Part shown: piece after piece, positions 1 through 7,100 of the stretch
Numbering within the stretch: position 1 is the first letter of the stretch
How the letters are laid out: every line of letters starts with the position of its first letter
Source: CAYJLA01 sp964371305
Lineage (GTDB): Bacteria > Bacillota_I > Bacilli_A > RFN20 > CAG-826
Direction: 5' to 3'
Length of the DNA stretch: 10,018 nt
Assembly (NCBI GenBank): GCA_964371305.1
Contig: CAYJLA010000029.1
Span: forward strand, 1-10,018
Translations under genes and position numbers: made by a program
Notes under the pieces: model-generated
Told to the model about the DNA's origin: nothing
Seen by the model: the letters and a program-made list of their open reading frames with translations, nothing else
Databases searched by the model: none

Positions 1-9
1 CAAAAAGTT

Positions 10-19
10 GGGGGGGGGG
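10..19 (+). repeat. Homopolymeric G tract (10 G) just upstream of the GH13-like gene
   Basis: Ten consecutive G residues sit 8 nt before the ATG at 28. Nothing else in this AT-rich window comes close to such a run. The rpsL, rpsG and tuf Shine-Dalgarno sequences also end exactly 8 nt before their starts, and the 27 visible upstream bases contain no AGGAGG. The G run therefore probably stands in for the ribosome binding site, pairing with the anti-SD through G-C and G-U pairs. It may also lie in the last codons of an upstream gene, because two frames read through it and stop at 21-23 or 25-27. Long G runs slip easily during replication, so length variation is possible. A sequencing error in run length cannot be excluded. 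Confidence 0.75.
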
Positions 20-27
20 TTAAATAA

Positions 28-1740
28 ATGATTCTTCAATCAGTATTCCACATTGAATATACTCCATACAGATATTTTTTATCGACCAAAGCATGCGTAT
101 TAAGGCTTCGCATTGATAGAAGAGATGAAGATGCGCTAGTATATTTAGTTTATAAATCAGCTACTGCTGATATTGATAAATTCCGTAAGACTAGAATGGA
201 TGTTAGATTCAAAGACGAACTATTTACATATTTTGAAGCAACAGTAACTTTAAGTGATTTATCTATCAGTTACTACTTTGAAATAAAAAAAGACGATAAA
301 GTATTATATTATACAGAAGATGGCTTTATTAAAAATATTGATGACAGCATTGATAAAACAACATATCGCGTTCCTTTTGTTGCAGAACTTGATGTTTTTA
401 ATCATAGCGATACAAATATTACTAGTTTAATTGCATATTACTTAAATATTGATAGTTTTTATCGTAGTAAAAGCTATGGAGACGATAATAATGAATATGA
501 AATGGTTGATGGATTTAAGAAGTTTCATCCTGCATTTTTAAAAGGATTAATTGAAAAGCTTCCTTATATAAAAAGTCTTGGAGTATCAGATTTAATTATC
601 GGCGGAACTTATTATTATAGAAAAAGGTATACAGATTCTTTTGATGCATATTACATAGGTAATAAAAAACAAAAACCTGATCCATATTTAGTTGAACTTA
701 TTGAAAGTATACACGCTAATAAACTTGATGTTACCCTCGAAATCGCTGTAAATGATTTACCTATTGAACATCCATTTTTCCAAGATGTTATAAAAAATGG
801 ATATAATTCAAAGTACTATAATTGGTTTTTTATTGATGGCTCTACAGTCAATTTAAATGAACCAAACTATGTATTGTTTGATAATGAAAAAACATATGCT
901 AAATTAAATACATCAAATATACATGTTCAAGATTATATTATCGACAAAATTAGATGTTTTTTCAATACCTACAATGTGGATGCTTTAAAACTAAGTCAAT
1001 ACAGGGAAACATCTCATAATTTTATGAGAAGACTTCATTATTTTAGACAAATTGAATTTAAAGATAAAATTATATTAAGTGAAAATAACTACGATAACCT
1101 TTCTTATTTTGATGGACATCATTTTGATATTTCAATTAACTTTACTGTCATTAAAACATTAATCAAGTATTTAAGTTTTAATTCGTTTACAACAGAGCAA
1201 TTCGCCAATTATTTAAATACTCATATGTCATACTATTCAGATAATATATATTCATCAATGATTAACTGTTTAACTTCACCTTTACTAGGTAGATACTACA
1301 ATTTAGTAAGAAGTAATATGGATCATTTTGTTTTATCACAAGCCTTTGTATTTTTAAGCGCTGGTGTACCTATGATTTTTGCAGGTGATGAAATTCCACT
1401 TAGAACACCAAAGCCAAATGATTTACACTCTACATTTGATTGGGACTTATTGAATGAAAAATCTACTTTGTTTATTACATTACAAAAATTAGCAAGGCTT
1501 AAATCGACCTTCCTAAGTAAATACGAAAAAGTTTATATTAAATATGAAGATAATAAAGTTATATTTGAAAGGTTTGCTCCTACAGGTAATATTATTGCTG
1601 AGTGGACAAAAGAAAAAGCAAAAGTAAATGTTGATGTTAAAGATGTTTTAAGTTCGTATAATTATGCGGATGGTGAAATTAATTGTGGGTTTGTTGTTTA
1701 TAAACAGTTAGGTAAGAAGAGAATTATCTTTGATAACTAA
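28..1740 (+). CDS. GH13 alpha-amylase/neopullulanase-like protein, probably catalytically inactive
   Basis: A 570-aa protein with the architecture of GH13 subfamily 20 enzymes (neopullulanase, cyclomaltodextrinase), which hydrolyse maltodextrins. Residues 1 to about 110 resemble the N-terminal CBM34-type beta domain, which supports the start at 28. The (beta/alpha)8 part covers about 120-470, with family-like stretches at 249-269 (FFQDV.KNG..SKY..WFF), 316-333 (E..H.F region) and 447-456 (PMIFAGDEIP). A beta domain closes the C-terminus. The catalytic signatures are degraded. The nucleophile Asp is S323, the preceding Arg is K321, the region I Asp/His are E238/D243, and the region IV His-Asp is P418-L419. 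Only the acid/base-equivalent E352 remains. The reading frame is intact and full length, so this looks like a retained pseudoenzyme, perhaps a glycan-binding or regulatory protein (inference). It could instead use a nonclassical mechanism. Family assignment is firm; loss of activity is likely but rests on alignment by eye. Confidence 0.85.
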   Translation: MILQSVFHIEYTPYRYFLSTKACVLRLRIDRRDEDALVYLVYKSATADIDKFRKTRMDVRFKDELFTYFEATVTLSDLSISYYFEIKKDDKVLYYTEDGFIKNIDDSIDKTTYRVPFVAELDVFNHSDTNITSLIAYYLNIDSFYRSKSYGDDNNEYEMVDGFKKFHPAFLKGLIEKLPYIKSLGVSDLIIGGTYYYRKRYTDSFDAYYIGNKKQKPDPYLVELIESIHANKLDVTLEIAVNDLPIEHPFFQDVIKNGYNSKYYNWFFIDGSTVNLNEPNYVLFDNEKTYAKLNTSNIHVQDYIIDKIRCFFNTYNVDALKLSQYRETSHNFMRRLHYFRQIEFKDKIILSENNYDNLSYFDGHHFDISINFTVIKTLIKYLSFNSFTTEQFANYLNTHMSYYSDNIYSSMINCLTSPLLGRYYNLVRSNMDHFVLSQAFVFLSAGVPMIFAGDEIPLRTPKPNDLHSTFDWDLLNEKSTLFITLQKLARLKSTFLSKYEKVYIKYEDNKVIFERFAPTGNIIAEWTKEKAKVNVDVKDVLSSYNYADGEINCGFVVYKQLGKKRIIFDN

Positions 1741-1758
1741 ATCATAGTTAAATAACTC

Positions 1759-1786
1759 AAAGTGCATTGCAGTAGTGCACTTTTTT
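1759..1786 (+). terminator. Rho-independent terminator after the GH13-like gene
   Basis: An 8-bp perfect stem (AAAGTGCA at 1759-1766 with TGCACTTT at 1776-1783) encloses a 9-nt loop and runs into a T tract ending at 1786. It lies 18 bases after the GH13-like stop codon and just before the str promoter, so it insulates the two transcription units. Confidence 0.85.
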
Positions 1787-1796
1787 ATAAATATAG

Positions 1797-1823
1797 TTGC
1801 ATTTAAGTATTTTTCGATATAAT
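1797..1823 (+). promoter_or_regulatory. Probable promoter of the rpsL-rpsG-fusA operon
   Basis: A -35-like TTGCAT (1797-1802) and a perfect -10 TATAAT (1818-1823) are separated by 15 nt, shorter than the usual 17. The tuf gene has TTGCAA and TATAAT with the same 15-nt spacing, which supports both calls. Transcription should start near 1830, leaving a leader of about 100 nt. This is read by eye and not experimentally supported. Confidence 0.6.
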
Positions 1824-1830
1824 CTATAAA

Positions 1831-1929
1831 AGGACATAAGTAGACCTTTTTGTAAGGTCAAATTTTTCTGGGGTTATGATACACCGGATATTGTGTACAA
1901 AAATACAATCATTAAAGGAGGAAGAAATA
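1831..1929 (+). promoter_or_regulatory. rpsL leader with two possible hairpins and strong RBS
   Basis: The untranslated leader holds two inverted repeats. The first is GACCTT (1843-1848) pairing with AAGGTC (1854-1859) around a 5-nt loop, with a T5 run at 1863-1867. The second is TACAC (1880-1884) pairing with GTGTA (1893-1897) around an 8-nt loop. A strong Shine-Dalgarno AAAGGAGG (1914-1921) follows, 8 nt before the rpsL ATG. The first hairpin plus T run looks like a weak attenuator and the second like a possible protein-binding element, for example for autogenous control by a ribosomal protein. The hairpins are short, so the regulatory role is inference. The RBS is certain. Confidence 0.45.
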
Positions 1930-2349
1930 ATGCCGACAATTAACCAATTAGTCAGACAAGGACGCCAAAGTTCCGTTGAGAAATCAAAAGCGCCTGCATT
2001 ACAAAAAAGATGGAATTCTCTTGCTAAAAAAGAGACAGACCAAGCAGCTTCTCAAAAAAGAGGAGTATGTACCCGTGTTGGTACAATGACACCAAAAAAA
2101 CCTAACTCAGCTATGAGAAAGTATGCTCGTGTACGTTTATCAAATGGATATGAAGTTACAGCATATATTGGTGGAGAAGGACATAACCTTCAAGAACACT
2201 CAACTGTCATGATTCGTGGTGGTAGAGTAAAAGATTTACCAGGGGTTAGATATCACATCGTTCGTGGTACACTTGATACAGCTGGTATTGAAAAAAGAAG
2301 ACAAAGCCGTAGCCTTTATGGTTCAAAAAGACCAAAGGCCGCTAAATAA
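1930..2349 (+). CDS. rpsL: 30S ribosomal protein S12
   Basis: A 139-aa S12, the usual length for Firmicutes. It sits at the decoding centre of the small subunit and helps check codon-anticodon pairing. The conserved PKKPNSAMRK loop is at 55-64 and RVKDLPGVRYH at 99-109. Lys56 and Lys101, whose substitution gives streptomycin resistance in Bacillus numbering, are both wild type. D102 is the Asp methylthiolated in some bacteria. I chose ATG 1930 because it starts with the family-typical MPTINQLVR and lies 8 nt after AAAGGAGG. An in-frame ATG at 1876 would add 18 unrelated residues, lacks an RBS and lies in the leader. First gene of the str operon; rpsG follows after 14 nt. Confidence 0.98.
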   Translation: MPTINQLVRQGRQSSVEKSKAPALQKRWNSLAKKETDQAASQKRGVCTRVGTMTPKKPNSAMRKYARVRLSNGYEVTAYIGGEGHNLQEHSTVMIRGGRVKDLPGVRYHIVRGTLDTAGIEKRRQSRSLYGSKRPKAAK

Positions 2350-2363
2350 GGGAGGAAAGACAT

Positions 2364-2834
2364 ATGCCACGTAAGGGAAATGTAGTAAGACGTGATGTCT
2401 TACCTGATCCAATTTATTCTTCAAAATTGGTCACACGTTTAATTAACAAAATTATGTTAGATGGTAAAAGAGGTACATCTCAAACTATCTTATATAATGC
2501 ATTTAAGAAAATTGAAGAAAAAACTGAAAAGCCAGCAATGGACGTATTTGCTACAGCATTAAATAACATTATGCCTGAAGTAGAACTTAAAGTACGTAGA
2601 ATTGGCGCTGCAAACTATCAAGTACCAATCGAAGTAACTCCAGAAAGAAAAGTAACTCTTGGATTACGTTGGTTAGTAAATTACTCACGTTTAAGAAACG
2701 AAAAAACAATGGAAGACAGACTTTGCAATGAAATTATTGATGCTGCAAACGGATCTGGTGCTTCTGTTAAAAAACGTGATGACACACATAAAATGGCTGA
2801 AGCTAACAAAGCTTACGCACATTACCGTTGGTAG
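2364..2834 (+). CDS. rpsG: 30S ribosomal protein S7
   Basis: A 156-aa S7, full length. It nucleates assembly of the 3' major domain of 16S rRNA and contacts E-site tRNA. Conserved stretches are visible throughout: the RRDVLPDPIYSSKLV start (9-23), IMLDGKRGT near 30-38, RRIGAANYQVPIEV near 78-91, and the C-terminal KRDDTHKMAEANKAYAHYRW. A GGGAGG ribosome binding site at 2350-2355 lies 8 nt before the ATG. The gap after rpsL is only 14 nt, so the long rpsL-rpsG intercistronic S7-binding structure known from E. coli is absent. If S7 autoregulates here, it must act elsewhere. The stop is TAG and overlaps the Shine-Dalgarno of fusA, which suggests translational coupling. Confidence 0.98.
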   Translation: MPRKGNVVRRDVLPDPIYSSKLVTRLINKIMLDGKRGTSQTILYNAFKKIEEKTEKPAMDVFATALNNIMPEVELKVRRIGAANYQVPIEVTPERKVTLGLRWLVNYSRLRNEKTMEDRLCNEIIDAANGSGASVKKRDDTHKMAEANKAYAHYRW

Positions 2835-2843
2835 GAGAATACC

Positions 2844-4919
2844 ATGGCACGTGAATATTCACTTAAAGATACTAGAAATATTGGTATCATGGCTCACATT
2901 GATGCCGGGAAAACAACATTAACAGAACGTATATTATTCTATACAGGTAAAATTCATAAAATCGGAGAAACTCACGAAGGAGCTGCTACGATGGACTGGA
3001 TGGCACAAGAACAAGAAAGAGGTATTACAATTACTTCTGCTGCAACTACTGCAGTTTGGAAAGAAAATAGAATTAATATTATCGACACTCCTGGGCACGT
3101 TGACTTTACAGTTGAGGTTGAAAGATCACTTCGTGTTCTTGATGGTGCAGTTACTGTTCTTGATGCAAAAAGCGGTGTAGAACCACAAACAGAAACAGTT
3201 TGGAGACAAGGCACTAAGTATGGTGTCCCAAGAATTTGTTTTGTTAATAAAATGGACGCAACTGGTGCAGATTTTGAAATGTGTATCGAAACTCTTCATT
3301 CACGTTTAGCTGCCAATGCTGCTGCTGTTCAATACCCAATCGGTGCTGAACAACAATTTGCTGGTAATATTGATTTAATTACTATGAAAGCATATACATA
3401 TAGTAATGATAATGTTATGTCTGAAGCTCATGACATTCCAGCTGAACTCGTTTCAAAAGCTGAAGAATTTAGAGGAAAACTCCTTGAAGCTCTAGCTGCA
3501 TTTGATGATGAGTTAATGATGCTTGTACTTGATGGGGCTGAAGTTCCAGAAGACATGATTCATGCAACAATTCGTAAAGCTGTACTTTCAGGCGAATTTT
3601 TCCCTGTATTCTGTGGTGCTGCTTATAAAAATAAAGGTGTTCAATTGTTACTTGATGGCGTAATTAATTACTTACCATCTCCACTTGACATCCCTGCTGC
3701 AAAAGCAACTAATGATGCTGGTGAAGAAGTTTCTTGTCCAGCTGATGATAATGCTCCTTTAGCAGTTCTTGCATTTAAAATTGCAACTGACCCATTTATT
3801 GGTAGACTTGCATATGTAAGAGTATATTCTGGTACACTTAAAGCTGGTAGTTATGTTTTAAATACTACTAAAGGTGTAAAAGAAAGAGTCGGTCGTGTTG
3901 TGTTAATGCACTCAAACCGCAGAGAAGAAGTTAATGAACTTAACGCTGGTGATATTGGTGCAGTAGTTGGTTTAAAATCAACTATCACTGGTGATACACT
4001 TGCAAGTGAAAAATCTGATTTAGTACTTGAAAGAATGGAATTCCCAGAACCAGTTATTGAACAAGCTATTGAACCAAAAACAAAAGCTGACCAAGAAAAA
4101 ATGGGTATTGCTCTTGCAAAACTCGCTGAAGAAGATCCAACATTTAAAGTATTTACTGATAAAGAATCAGGACAAACAATTATTGCTGGTGTTGGTGAAC
4201 TTCACCTTGATATTTTAGTTGACCGTTTAAGAAGAGAATTTAAAGTATCAGTTAACGTTGGTGCTCCTCAAGTCGGTTATAGAGAAACAATTAAATCATC
4301 TGCTGATTGTGAAGCTAAGTATGTTAAACAATCTGGTGGTCGTGGACAATATGGTCACGTTTGTATTAAATTCGAACCAAACCCAGGAAAAGGATTTGAA
4401 TTCGTTGATGCAATCGTTGGTGGTGCTGTTCCAAGAGAATACATCAAACCAACTAGAGACGGTTTAGAAGATTCGCTTAACAGAGGTCTTCAAGCTGGTT
4501 TCCCAGTTGTTGATATTAAAGCTACTTTATTTGATGGTTCATACCATGATGTTGACTCATCTGAATCAGCATATAAAATTGCTGCAAGTATGGCATTGAA
4601 AGAAGCTGCAAAAAGATGTGCTCCTGTTTTACTTGAACCTATTATGAAAGTAGAAGTAACAATACCAGAACAATACTATGGTGATGTTATCGGAGATATT
4701 ACTCGTCGTAGAGGGCAAATGACTGGCGAAATTCAAAGAGCAAACGCTAAAACAATTGAATGTGAAGTACCACTTTCATCAATGTTTGGTTACGTTACTG
4801 ATCTTCGTTCATTTACTCAAGGACGTGGTAACTACTCTATGACTTTCTCTCACTATGGAGAATGTCCAAGATTTATTGCTGAAGAAGTAATCAAAAAATC
4901 TACAATCAACAATAGATAA
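2844..4919 (+). CDS. fusA: Elongation factor G (EF-G)
   Basis: A 691-aa translational GTPase that drives translocation and, with RRF, ribosome recycling. GTPase motifs are canonical: P-loop AHIDAGKT (17-24), switch I RGITI (59-63), DTPGH (81-85) and NKMD (135-138). Domain II holds the DPFIGRLAYVRVYSG region, domain III the GVGELHLDI motif, and domains IV-V the RGQYGHV and RRRGQM segments. Length and motifs fit the housekeeping EF-G rather than a paralogue or a tetracycline ribosomal protection protein. The Shine-Dalgarno TAGGAG (2832-2837) overlaps the rpsG stop and the intergenic gap is 9 nt, so it is translated from the str operon mRNA. It ends in two tandem in-frame TAA codons (4917-4922). 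Unlike the common arrangement, tuf does not follow directly; a strong terminator does. Confidence 0.98.
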   Translation: MAREYSLKDTRNIGIMAHIDAGKTTLTERILFYTGKIHKIGETHEGAATMDWMAQEQERGITITSAATTAVWKENRINIIDTPGHVDFTVEVERSLRVLDGAVTVLDAKSGVEPQTETVWRQGTKYGVPRICFVNKMDATGADFEMCIETLHSRLAANAAAVQYPIGAEQQFAGNIDLITMKAYTYSNDNVMSEAHDIPAELVSKAEEFRGKLLEALAAFDDELMMLVLDGAEVPEDMIHATIRKAVLSGEFFPVFCGAAYKNKGVQLLLDGVINYLPSPLDIPAAKATNDAGEEVSCPADDNAPLAVLAFKIATDPFIGRLAYVRVYSGTLKAGSYVLNTTKGVKERVGRVVLMHSNRREEVNELNAGDIGAVVGLKSTITGDTLASEKSDLVLERMEFPEPVIEQAIEPKTKADQEKMGIALAKLAEEDPTFKVFTDKESGQTIIAGVGELHLDILVDRLRREFKVSVNVGAPQVGYRETIKSSADCEAKYVKQSGGRGQYGHVCIKFEPNPGKGFEFVDAIVGGAVPREYIKPTRDGLEDSLNRGLQAGFPVVDIKATLFDGSYHDVDSSESAYKIAASMALKEAAKRCAPVLLEPIMKVEVTIPEQYYGDVIGDITRRRGQMTGEIQRANAKTIECEVPLSSMFGYVTDLRSFTQGRGNYSMTFSHYGECPRFIAEEVIKKSTINNR

Positions 4920-4935
4920 TAACAACTAATTAATT

Positions 4936-4964
4936 AGCTCCTTATTTATATAAGGGGCTTTTTT
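4936..4964 (+). terminator. Rho-independent terminator of the str operon after fusA
   Basis: A 10-bp stem (4936-4945 with 4950-4959, one G-T wobble) with a TTAT loop leads into a T6 tract at 4959-4964. It begins 16 bases after the fusA stop. Its strength implies that the operon ends here and that tuf and the lipoprotein genes are transcribed separately. Confidence 0.9.
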
Positions 4965-4984
4965 AATTATAAATGGTTAAAGAA

Positions 4985-5013
4985 TTGTTAATGTGTATGA
5001 GATGGAGTAATAT
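4985..5013 (+). promoter_or_regulatory. Candidate promoter of the first lipoprotein gene
   Basis: TTGTTA (4985-4990) and TAATAT (5008-5013) are separated by exactly 17 nt, downstream of the fusA terminator and 23 nt before the lipoprotein ATG. Each hexamer matches the sigma-70 type consensus at four of six positions. AT-rich sequence produces such matches easily, so confidence is moderate. Confidence 0.4.
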
Positions 5014-5036
5014 TAATTATATAAAAGAGGAAAATT

Positions 5037-6944
5037 ATGAAAAAAATATATTTAACTAGTCTTGCTGTGATAGCGTCTATTTCTATGGTGGCATGTACTT
5101 CATTACCATCTGTTGCGAATTCAGCTAATCCATCAGTAACTTCGCCTTCAATAAGTGAGGGGCCTTCAGTAAGTGCGGAACCCTCAATTACCATTTCTAC
5201 AGAGCCTAGCGTTTCAACATCTAGCGATCCTGCTACATTTAATATTGATAAATTTAATGAAACAGTTGATCAAATGTATAATGGATTTAATTTTACTGTG
5301 TTTGATTCAAGTAATAATAACAACCTTTATACTGATAATGATATCTATTATGATGAAGGTAAAAATTCCGGTTTAATGGAATTGCCTCAAAGCGTTGGAA
5401 AACCAGTACAAACAACTTTCTCATATAGTGATGAAGAAGTAGTTTTAGGTGAAGCAGTTAGTAGTGCAGGCGTCACGTTAAAAGAAGATAGTACTTTATC
5501 AATATTTAGTGATCTTAGCGAAGAAGATATAATTAGTGTGATTGATGGTAATAATGCGGTATTGAATTATGAATATGCAGCATATTTTACAGCTTTGGCT
5601 GATTATGACATAACTGACATAAATTCTTCATCTACAGTCAGTGTTAAACTAACTAGTTCTGGTATTGAGTTTATGGCACATACATTAAAGGCCACAGCAA
5701 TAATAAAAAATATCGGTACTACACAAGTAAAAACTGCTCGCGATTTTTTAAATGCTTATACACCAGAAATACCAAGCGAGCCACTTACCTTAGACGAATA
5801 TGCGATTTCTTCTTTTACAAACAAGAACGTAACTTTAAACATCAATGCGACTAGTCGAACATTATTCGGAGATTCATATTCTGAGGAATTACAATCAAGC
5901 GAGACAAGAAAATTTACAAATGATAAAGTTTCTAGGCTTTTTACAAACTATAGCGGAACAAGACTTGCAGTATATGAAAAACACCCTTCGGATAGCATGA
6001 CATTTCAGCAGAAAATAAATAAAGATAATGTTATTTATCGAGATGAGTTTAATCAGCCATTTTCAGACTACGTAAATAATCTAGATTCAATCGTCGGCTT
6101 ATTCGTTAGCGAGGATAATGGAACAACATATACTGCAGAAGGTGAATTAGTTACCTCAGTTATTGGTTTAATATTAGAAATCGATGAAGAATTATATGGA
6201 ACTTTAACGGCCTATATCAGTGATGATGTCGTCAGCCATTTAAAATTTAAGGGATATTTTATTGTTCCCTTAGGAAATGCCCAAGTTCTTACGGTTGAAA
6301 TAGAAGCGCGATTTACAGCTAGTAATGTTGGTAGTACTGTTGCAGACAATCTAAGTCCATATGAACAAACTGAAGATTCTCTTATAATTAAAGATATTTT
6401 CGATAGCATAAAAGGCGGTAATTATACCGCAACAATATCAAATCACAACGCACCAGAAAATAAAACCGTGATTAAGTCCACCGGTAGTGTTGCCACTATT
6501 ACTAGATATGAATATGGATCAATAGTGGAACAGTACGGCGAAATTAATGATACTCCAACAACAACTAAGTCCTTTGATATCATAGATGGTGAAAATGTAT
6601 TTAAATCTCAATTAGATGGGCAGGTTATTGGGAATGTTGTTGGTAAAGTAGAAGTTTCTCATCTTGTATTCGCTAGAAAAGATTTAGGTAAGTCTAATAT
6701 TGCAAATAATGTAGATCATAGTTTAGTATTACAATTAGTACCTTCCGCAAGCGATATAGATAAATATAATGGTAATTTTACAATAGTATATGATACAGAT
6801 GGTGTTCTAACTAGAATGAGTTATAGCTATCTGGATTCTGATGAAAATACTAATGAATTTGCTGGATATACTCAAAATATTGATTTTAGCGATATTGGTA
6901 CAACAACGCTTCCAATCACAATCGACTCATTAATAACAAAATAG
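5037..6944 (+). CDS. Three-repeat surface lipoprotein, function unknown (paralogue 1)
   Basis: A 635-aa predicted lipoprotein that I do not recognise as a named family. Residues 1-19 form a lipoprotein signal peptide (MKK, then a hydrophobic core) ending in the lipobox MVAC with the lipid-attachment Cys at 20. A Ser/Pro/Thr/Glu-rich stalk (21-66, many PSV/PSI motifs) follows and should hold the rest outside the membrane. The remainder appears to be three tandem beta-rich units. Each opens with an N-(F/V/Y)-T motif (N85, N264, N462) and closes with a G-(T/S)-T motif (G227, G432, G621). No enzyme motif is evident. It has a weaker RBS (AGAGG at 5026-5030) than the translation genes and its stop is TAG. 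The next gene encodes a clear paralogue with the same layout, 156 nt downstream. The repeat fold may be LolA/LppX-like (weak inference); solute, lipid or host-surface binding are all possible. Confidence 0.88.
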   Translation: MKKIYLTSLAVIASISMVACTSLPSVANSANPSVTSPSISEGPSVSAEPSITISTEPSVSTSSDPATFNIDKFNETVDQMYNGFNFTVFDSSNNNNLYTDNDIYYDEGKNSGLMELPQSVGKPVQTTFSYSDEEVVLGEAVSSAGVTLKEDSTLSIFSDLSEEDIISVIDGNNAVLNYEYAAYFTALADYDITDINSSSTVSVKLTSSGIEFMAHTLKATAIIKNIGTTQVKTARDFLNAYTPEIPSEPLTLDEYAISSFTNKNVTLNINATSRTLFGDSYSEELQSSETRKFTNDKVSRLFTNYSGTRLAVYEKHPSDSMTFQQKINKDNVIYRDEFNQPFSDYVNNLDSIVGLFVSEDNGTTYTAEGELVTSVIGLILEIDEELYGTLTAYISDDVVSHLKFKGYFIVPLGNAQVLTVEIEARFTASNVGSTVADNLSPYEQTEDSLIIKDIFDSIKGGNYTATISNHNAPENKTVIKSTGSVATITRYEYGSIVEQYGEINDTPTTTKSFDIIDGENVFKSQLDGQVIGNVVGKVEVSHLVFARKDLGKSNIANNVDHSLVLQLVPSASDIDKYNGNFTIVYDTDGVLTRMSYSYLDSDENTNEFAGYTQNIDFSDIGTTTLPITIDSLITK

Positions 6945-6976
6945 GTAACAAAGTAGATTCAAACTGAATTATCAAA

Positions 6977-6990
6977 TAAAGCATGCTTTA
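6977..6990. promoter_or_regulatory. 14-bp perfect palindrome between the lipoprotein genes
   Basis: TAAAGCATGCTTTA is a perfect dyad, 32 bases after the first lipoprotein stop. No T tract follows and only a 4-bp stem with a 4-nt loop could form as RNA, so a terminator is unlikely. Its centre is 27 bp from the centre of the cre-like dyad downstream. A dimeric regulator could bind here, but a chance palindrome in AT-rich DNA is possible. Confidence 0.3.
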
Positions 6991-7002
6991 AATTATAAAA
7001 AC

Positions 7003-7018
7003 GTGAAAGCACTTTCAC
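7003..7018. promoter_or_regulatory. cre-like / LacI-family operator upstream of the second lipoprotein
   Basis: GTGAAAG and CTTTCAC form perfect 7-bp arms around a 2-nt centre (CA). The inner 14 bases, TGAAAGCACTTTCA, match the CcpA catabolite-responsive element consensus TGWAANCGNTNWCA at every specified position except one: the central CG is CA. The site lies 21 bp upstream of the candidate -35 of the second lipoprotein gene, a place more usual for activation than for blocking. No T tract follows, so a terminator is unlikely. Carbon-source control, by CcpA or another LacI-family protein, is inference. Confidence 0.45.
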
Positions 7019-7038
7019 AATAAATATAACGAAATGTG

Positions 7039-7067
7039 TTGTTTTACATTTTGGATTCTTTTAAGAT
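7039..7067 (+). promoter_or_regulatory. Candidate promoter of the second lipoprotein gene
   Basis: TTGTTT (7039-7044) and TAAGAT (7062-7067) are separated by 17 nt and lie 33 nt before the ATG at 7101. The -10 matches TATAAT at four of six positions and the -35 is weak, which would suit a promoter needing an activator. No terminator separates the two lipoprotein genes, so read-through from the first may also contribute. Confidence 0.35.
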
Positions 7068-7100
7068 TTACTTAACAATTTTACTTAAGTAGGTAAAAGA

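Noticed and set aside
1876..1929. An in-frame upstream ATG that would extend S12 by 18 residues
   Set aside because: The extension has no RBS, does not resemble S12 and covers the leader. The ATG at 1930 has AAAGGAGG at ideal spacing and the family-typical N-terminus.
2972..3214. Antisense open frame inside fusA
   Set aside because: It is the complement of strongly conserved EF-G codons, with no family resemblance.
7003..7018. The GTGAAAG/CTTTCAC dyad as a terminator of the first lipoprotein gene
   Set aside because: It is followed by CACAATAAATA rather than a T tract, and a usable hairpin would have only a 6-bp AT-rich stem. An operator fits better.
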